Part shown: positions 7,801 through 10,373 of the stretch, piece by piece
Numbering within the stretch: the first letter of the stretch is position 1
Layout: each line of letters opens with the position of its first letter
DNA from: Lachnospiraceae bacterium
Lineage (GTDB): Bacteria; Bacillota; Clostridia; Lachnospirales; Lachnospiraceae
Reading direction: 5' to 3'
Assembly: GCA_004558185.1 (NCBI GenBank)
Contig: SFDP01000062.1
Location: 1-10,373, forward strand
Length of the DNA stretch: 10,373 bases
Position numbers and translations under genes: made by a program
The notes under the pieces: model-generated
Database searches by the model: none
Told to the model about the DNA's origin: nothing
What the model saw: only the letters and a program-made list of their open reading frames with translations

Positions 7801-8340
7801 AGGATTCTCCTCCAGCATCTTGAGCAGCACATTAAAATCCTGAATAAAGCCATCATAGTCTGCCTGCTCAGCTCCCGATAGCTTTTCCAGGGGAAAACTG
7901 TCCTGAACTCCCCCTGCTGCCTTTTGGAGAATAAAATCCACAAAATTCACCGGCAGATGCTCCTTAAACTCCTGTTCATTATCCGGAATATGAAAATGAC
8001 TGCACAATAGCTCCCATATCCTGACCGGCAGGTAATAATGATTTTCCAAATAGGTAAACATTTCCCATTTGATTTCTTCTCCAAGCTCCAAGTCCTCTAA
8101 AATCTCTTCCTGCAGCAGTTCCTCCCATTGTTCTGTATGAAGACGTCTGGGCAGTGTCCGATACAATTGATCCAAACGTGACAGAAAAATTTTTACAGGT
8201 CCCCTATGCTCAGCCATTTCCTCCATCGTATCTTCCTTTTTCACATAGGTAAGAGCCCCCTCATAAGCCTCCCGCAGTCGCTTAAAGCCCTCCTGATTCT
8301 CCTCCGGCCTGACCTCTACCAGCTTGCTCCTGTATGCCAC
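4831..8340 (-). CDS. Giant tetratricopeptide-repeat protein with a partial J-like N-terminus, 1169 aa
   Basis: This is a large helical-repeat protein with no signal peptide or membrane segment visible, so probably cytosolic. Its body consists of many TPR/Sel1-like helix pairs, for example AYYYLQEAHEALGNAQE, YYDHWQLSRIYRRIGRMEEA and YMALYDGKEAEAQDYFTRA near the C-terminus. It is very rich in Glu, Leu, Lys and Tyr. The first 35 residues (AYRSKLVEVRPEENQEGFK then RLREAYEGAL) match the second half of a J domain, with the HPD motif replaced by RPE. Lachnospiraceae have a family of J-like/TPR proteins with this altered loop. The GTG at 8340 is only the first start in this frame. The better start is an ATG at 8405 in another frame, so the 5' end appears frameshifted. 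Its target is unknown. It leads the threonine gene row, 77 bp ahead of the ACT gene. Confidence 0.8.
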   Translation of the reverse strand: MAYRSKLVEVRPEENQEGFKRLREAYEGALTYVKKEDTMEEMAEHRGPVKIFLSRLDQLYRTLPRRLHTEQWEELLQEEILEDLELGEEIKWEMFTYLENHYYLPVRIWELLCSHFHIPDNEQEFKEHLPVNFVDFILQKAAGGVQDSFPLEKLSGAEQADYDGFIQDFNVLLKMLEENPQQEQKEEWLKNLGEKIAGMDTYGISHPWYELEKAKLELLMDRKEEAEARLLSIWSSREGDERLLLGGARILNACGKQEEAEAIFRELAEQERINGNVHAAMIELIHICLDREALEEAKEYGEKAREIYASQEVMELLADCNTRLIEYYTLPGRKLAQEEAIRLAQCYLQTGREKEALIYFQEKPLLTADTAECHRIKAVLLFSNQLNREALEEIYQWRGRLPERKEADKPDLARSFELEGRTLMRLYLEAVKQNQEKESEEAADLKMAARAAFEKAIQQMPQNINFLMAKMLFLRELKEYEEMKELCEQIIQADSRNFWAYYYLQEAHEALGNAQEVIDTFYQAKELYAGWPKIYERAVKVFLYYNQHREAESILRQAEEAGVDSPFLKVKRVEVREKTISCPKEQIEADHYAGQIIDELERLLKAEDDGEEEATKADLEKLLAEAYMERVYIHEKEQAGSVRKPDEMELWLMRAIELDDCLWNRYYLGRFYVVWKVDKLAAYRNLKQCEERGMEFGWLDYFLGRSLDEAEDLLERDKAIEYYKKAYEKLPESNNILWRIVSLYRGKFDRTGQEKYVKEALNYSKAQIEAYGADYYDHWQLSRIYRRIGRMEEAIAEMDFALEKRCTAFYLDEKAFLLELSGRTEEAIELYERAIKTKWEETKEGDYDHAYTRMYRIFSRTKQYREGIRWFEASLSTLRSKEQLDQNLEHIKQLYFSMEDWENALKVIERRYGSISLNDYGCQSWQREGERIEDILEVYSHSLSGEELKQKAEEAVRLLENKEGERLEDDAEGKYGAWEMVKNIYTDCLLDDERGLLFAYKELEQGERIGKDSSEYQGALSDIMGCLWRLGKARECKRYRLLYQESLSLGYRECAEKGKSPEELHLENSIRRRVNLYSLFLLAFFSEENEKAREYCELLANADWCWDCCQKECVEEFLAKGYMALYDGKEAEAQDYFTRANSVIDGYNDTALRELRRLEQRRFKKETKE

Positions 8341-8405
8341 TTTATTTCGGCCTCGTCCTTTGTTTGCTCGATTCCCAATACTTGAAAGCAGTGTTTAATA
8401 TCCAT
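8316..8405 (-). pseudogene. Detached 5' end of the J-like/TPR gene, 29 codons
   Basis: An ATG at 8405 follows GGGGGAG with 3-nt spacing, the best ribosome site near the TPR gene. It encodes MDIKHCFQVLGIEQTKDEAE followed by IK. This looks like helix I and the start of helix II of a J-like domain. The TPR frame then supplies AYRSKLVEV, the expected continuation. In this frame the reading continues as WHTGASW and stops at 8316. Starts at 8405 and 8340 differ by 65 nt, so one extra base would join them into a protein of about 1191 aa. No canonical slippery heptamer sits in the zero frame. A real deletion or a sequencing error is more likely than programmed frameshifting. Confidence 0.7.
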
Positions 8406-8429
8406 TTTCTCCCCCTTGTATCATATTCA

Positions 8430-8464
8430 TTTATACCAAGTATGTTTTTTCTGCGTACTTGGTA
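8430..8464 (-). promoter_or_regulatory. Extended -10 promoter overlapped by a 9-bp inverted repeat
   Basis: TACCAAGTA (8434-8442) and TACTTGGTA (8456-8464) are perfect inverted repeats 13 nt apart. On the minus strand the inner arm runs into TGGTATAAA, which fits an extended -10 (TG-N-TATAAA, box at 8435-8430). It would start an RNA about 18 nt before the ATG at 8405. No good -35 is visible. The palindrome covers the spacer and the edge of the -10, the usual place for a repressor. The repeats are certain; the promoter and operator roles are inferred. Confidence 0.45.
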
Positions 8465-8474
8465 ACTATTCAGA

Positions 8475-8545
8475 GCCATGCAAATGTTCAATGAAGCGAA
8501 TATCCTGCTTGCAGGAATGGGCATATCATTGAACATTTATATGGC
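8475..8545. repeat. 71-bp near-perfect palindrome, MITE- or REP-like
   Basis: AAATGTTCAATGA (8482-8494) is the exact reverse complement of 8526-8538. A further 5 bp, GCCAT (8475-8479) with ATGGC (8541-8545), pair outside a 2x2 interruption. Within the 31-nt centre TCCTGC (8503-8508) and GCAGGA (8511-8516) form a small second hairpin. No U-tract follows on either strand, so it is a poor terminator. The compact cruciform shape in an intergenic gap suggests a dispersed palindromic repeat or a small non-autonomous mobile element. A structured RNA is an alternative. No convincing target-site duplication is visible. Confidence 0.6.
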
Positions 8546-8651
8546 AAAGTAACCGTACAGTACGCCCATAAAACTTTCTTTTCCGCAATTTTTCTCCTAA
8601 GCATCTGTCCGTTCAGTAGGTTCATATTTTAGATATAGACCTTAACATCAG
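8546..8651. other. Intergenic stretch, nothing recognised
   Basis: The stretch contains GTACAGTAC (8555-8563), a 9-bp sequence symmetric about its centre, and AT-rich sequence. I see no terminator after the fragment ending at 8652 and no supported gene. Confidence 0.4.
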
Positions 8652-8861
8652 CTATGGTAAGTTCAGAGCTTCCACTCCCAACCTGTTTATTAAATGATAT
8701 ATATTTTCTTCCCATATTTCGTCTTTTCTCTCATGTGCCTTTTCTAAATAAAGCCCAATATATGAAAGAATATCCGCTTCATCAAACGAACATAAAAAAT
8801 CAACTGTATCATCATAGACCGGCCAATTAGCATCCTGTAAGAAGGTAAATAGTACATCCAT
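8652..8861 (-). pseudogene. Fragment resembling DUF5071, 69 aa
   Basis: The frame reads MDVLFTFLQDANWPVYDDTV near its start and DEIWEENIYHLINRLG towards its end. The FLQDANWPVY segment resembles the first conserved block of DUF5071, a small helical family of about 120-130 residues and unknown function. Here the expected N-terminal part is missing and the total length is only about half. The frame remains open upstream to 8888 but overlaps the end of the RelA-like remnant. The ATG at 8861 has only a weak AGGT about 9 nt upstream. I read it as a truncated leftover in a degraded accessory region. An intact small protein cannot be excluded. Confidence 0.4.
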
Positions 8862-8871
8862 ACACCTAAAC

Positions 8872-9222
8872 CTATTGCGGTATATCAATCAGCACTTCCT
8901 CTGCTCCATCATTCATAATCTTTTCTCTGGTCTGTTCTGTATAGATATTCAAATTATCACGAACACGTATGAACTCCTCATCAACAATTTCAAACAGTCC
9001 GGCAAGTCTTGCAAACTGTCTGGTCACTGTGCGGGGCATACCAAAATCCCCCTTGTATCCCATGTCATGGTTCACGGCATCCCAGACATGCTGCAGAATA
9101 GTACGAATCTGTATTTCAAAACGTCTGTTACAAACCTCCTGTGGATATCCTGCATCCTCCGGTAATGAACAAACATAATGAAGAGATAAATACCCAAAAG
9201 AAAAAGCTTTCGCCCAGACCAA
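8872..9222 (-). pseudogene. RelA/SpoT synthetase-domain remnant, about 116 codons
   Basis: Full proteins of this type make the alarmone (p)ppGpp, or a related nucleotide, from ATP and GTP. The visible part is the second half of the synthetase domain: FGYLSLHYVC (9-18), EIQIRT (36-41, holding the Glu usually considered catalytic), QHVWDAVNHDMGYKGD (44-59) and a C-terminal helix (FEIVDEEFIRVRDNLNIYTE). The ATP-binding first half is absent. The frame meets a stop just upstream, and the first credible start is a TTG at 9222 without a good ribosome site. The C-terminus breaks off after VLIDI with PQ-stop, where relatives, as I recall them, continue. The piece is therefore cut at both ends and should be inactive. 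It lies just downstream of the DUF3791-like gene, consistent with that cassette having replaced its 5' part. Confidence 0.75.
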
Positions 9223-9291
9223 AACTGCAACGCATTACTGTTATATCCTACACATATAATATCTAATGTACTGTAGTATCGACGCATACTC
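9223..9291 (-). other. Short junction between the DUF3791-like gene and the RelA-like remnant
   Basis: This 69-bp AT-rich gap holds in-frame stops relative to the RelA-like frame and no recognisable coding sequence. An ATG-initiated frame crosses it (MRRYYSTLDIICVGYNSNAL and onwards) but only shadows the remnant in another frame. It probably contains the breakpoint where the cassette meets the relA-like fragment. Confidence 0.4.
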
Positions 9292-9747
9292 TTATTCAAT
9301 CTTTCCGTCCAGAAAAGCATTTAAAATATTCTGTGGCGCATCATAATAAAAACTGCTGTTAAAGTCCTGAATTTTATCGCTGACAAAGGAGTGATACGCA
9401 GCAAACAAAGCGTCTATGACATCCATCCTCTTTTCACGGACAATGCCGAGAATCAGCCTCTTATATACCTTTCCGATATCCCAGTGGCTTGGAACAGCAT
9501 ACCTGGCAGCCGAAATGTTATCAAAGGTTCCTTCGGCAATTCCGGCCGCTTGAATAAAGTCCTCACTGACACGGTCGATATTATCACTGTGGTAAACGTC
9601 AGCCAGATTATATATTTTCGCAACAGATTCTTTGCCCAGTGCATTTACTACATCTTCTCTCCTGTTTTTCGTCTTCCTTGCAATATACTCAATCAGACTG
9701 CAGGTAAAAAACAAGTCATTGTCCTTACGTTCCTCGCGCCCCGTCAT
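9292..9747 (-). CDS. DUF3791-like protein, partner of the DUF3990 gene, 151 aa
   Basis: Residues about 10-70 (from NDLFFTCSLIEYIARKTKN to DFIQAAGI) resemble DUF3791, a short domain repeatedly found beside DUF3990. A second helical part follows (HWDIGKVYKRLILGI at 88-102, then AYHSFVSDKIQDFNSSFYY at 117-135). The protein is soluble, with no signal peptide or membrane segment. It would be the likely antidote or partner in a two-gene toxin-antitoxin-like unit, although this is inferred from pairing alone. I chose the ATG at 9747 because it overlaps the DUF3990 stop as ATGA, and GAGGAGG lies 10 nt upstream inside the neighbouring gene. This implies translational coupling. The open frame to 9807 runs through the neighbour and is not needed. 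Confidence 0.75.
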   Translation of the reverse strand: MTGREERKDNDLFFTCSLIEYIARKTKNRREDVVNALGKESVAKIYNLADVYHSDNIDRVSEDFIQAAGIAEGTFDNISAARYAVPSHWDIGKVYKRLILGIVREKRMDVIDALFAAYHSFVSDKIQDFNSSFYYDAPQNILNAFLDGKIE

Positions 9748-10211
9748 ACTATGGTTACCTCCTCGCTTGATACAAATTCCAGACACTGAACAGCTGCCGG
9801 GGTACAAAAGTTAATCTGATGAGTCGGATACTTAAACCTTGCCATTGCCCAAAACTGCTCTCTTGTAATAATACCATCCATATAGTCTGCAACAAAATTA
9901 TAAATCTGGTCATTTGCCATTGCCCCAATAACAATATCATAATCATGTGTCTTTCCGTAACGGCAGTCGATGATAAAATCCAGCCATTCTTCGGACATCT
10001 CCTTAAATTCCAGTATACGAAGACTGGTATCGAGACGTACCGTGTAGGTGTTTATCATACCTGTATCATATCGCTTCGCCCAGCGCTCTGCCTGTTCACG
10101 GATGACCGTGCAGTAAAAGCCGATTCCGAAGTCCTTTGTATTTTTACCCTTTATCACCCTGGGATTTTTCACGGTCGTATAACTGCCGTGATATACCGTC
10201 ATTTTTCCCAT
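9744..10211 (-). CDS. DUF3990 protein, ADP-ribosyltransferase-like, 155 aa
   Basis: The protein matches DUF3990, which I recall as placed with the ADP-ribosyltransferase fold. Conserved blocks are VYHGSY (6-11), KDFGIGFYCT (26-35) followed by REQAERWAKR (38-47), DIVIGAMANDQIY (92-104) and HQINFCTPAAVQCLEFV (131-147). His8 and Tyr33 could match the His and Tyr of an H-Y-E type NAD-binding site. The Glu position appears to be held by Gln132, so activity may differ from classical transferases. The target is unknown. The ATG at 10211 has AGAGGTG about 6 nt upstream, and homologues start here. The longer frame to 10325 would include the promoter region. Its stop overlaps the next gene by 4 bp. A toxin role is inferred from the fold and the partner gene. 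Confidence 0.8.
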   Translation of the reverse strand: MGKMTVYHGSYTTVKNPRVIKGKNTKDFGIGFYCTVIREQAERWAKRYDTGMINTYTVRLDTSLRILEFKEMSEEWLDFIIDCRYGKTHDYDIVIGAMANDQIYNFVADYMDGIITREQFWAMARFKYPTHQINFCTPAAVQCLEFVSSEEVTIV

Positions 10212-10373
10212 ATAACACACCTCTTTAAACCTGAACATCCATTTGTCAGGCAAACTACCTATATTAATATTATTCTCAACTTTCCCACCAGTATAGGTGG
10301 CATAAATCCTTGATTTTTCAAGCAAAATTACTGTAACAAATGGTGCATTGACATTAAAATAGCACCTAATCTC
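10212..10373 (-). promoter_or_regulatory. Leader region of the DUF3990 unit with a small inverted repeat
   Basis: CCACC (10285-10289) and GGTGG (10296-10300) form an inverted repeat around AGTATA. On the minus strand its centre reads TATACT, a passable -10, but no -35 lies at the usual distance. TTGAGA with AT-rich sequence follows further on. The repeat could be an autoregulatory operator of the DUF3990/DUF3791 pair. No gene is visible from 10326 to the window end. Confidence 0.3.

Noticed and set aside
8316..8345. Programmed -1 ribosomal frameshift at the J-domain joint
   Set aside because: The zero-frame codons GAA ATA AAG do not form an X-XXY-YYZ heptamer, and no strong downstream structure is evident, so an indel is the simpler reading.
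8420..8425. TATGAT as the -10 box of the TPR gene
   Set aside because: Transcription would start within the ribosome site, too close to the ATG; the TGGTATAAA upstream is better placed.
8342..8536. Minus-strand 64-codon frame upstream of the TPR gene
   Set aside because: It crosses the palindromes and the promoter, and shadows the J-like 5' segment in the wrong frame.
8488..8604. Minus-strand 38-codon frame crossing the 71-bp palindrome
   Set aside because: No ribosome site precedes its ATG, and half of the frame is palindrome sequence, so it is likely chance.
9072..9320. Minus-strand 82-codon frame over the RelA-like remnant
   Set aside because: It shadows the well-conserved synthetase-domain frame and has only a weak ribosome site.

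Overview
The window looks like a chromosomal segment from a low-to-mid GC Firmicute, most likely a Lachnospiraceae-type Clostridium. The reasons are strong purine-rich Shine-Dalgarno sites, the threonine gene order, a PheB-like ACT protein, a giant J-like/TPR protein and a DUF3990/DUF3791 cassette. This assignment rests on gene content, not on a database search. Every gene I accept is on the minus strand, so transcription runs from high to low coordinates.

Region A (about 8465 down to 250) is a probable operon. In transcription order it holds a very large TPR protein (8340-4831), a small HTH plus ACT-domain protein (4753-4244), homoserine dehydrogenase (4182-2980), an ApgM-type phosphoglycerate mutase homologue (2906-1704) and aspartate kinase (1625-306). 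A strong hairpin (250-300) follows. No clear terminator separates the genes. Aspartate kinase makes aspartyl phosphate and Hom makes homoserine. No classical ThrB is present, so the ApgM-like protein between them is a good candidate for the missing homoserine kinase. A palindrome overlaps an extended -10 promoter just upstream of the TPR gene.

The TPR gene has a broken 5' end. A well-placed ATG with a strong ribosome site (8405) encodes the first half of a J-like domain, and the second half continues in another frame from about 8340. One missing base would explain this.

Region B (8406-8651) is non-coding. It holds the promoter palindrome and a 71-bp near-perfect palindrome that resembles a dispersed palindromic repeat or MITE.

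Region C (8652-10373) is an accessory island. DUF3990, an ADP-ribosyltransferase-like protein (10211-9744), overlaps by 4 bp a DUF3791-like gene (9747-9292), forming a toxin-antitoxin-like pair. Below it are a RelA/SpoT synthetase-domain remnant cut at both ends (9222-8872) and a small DUF5071-like fragment (8861-8652). The patchwork suggests repeated insertion and deletion.

Region D (1-249) is non-coding. It carries three copies of a TTATGTAAAGAA-type repeat, two of which form a long inverted repeat.
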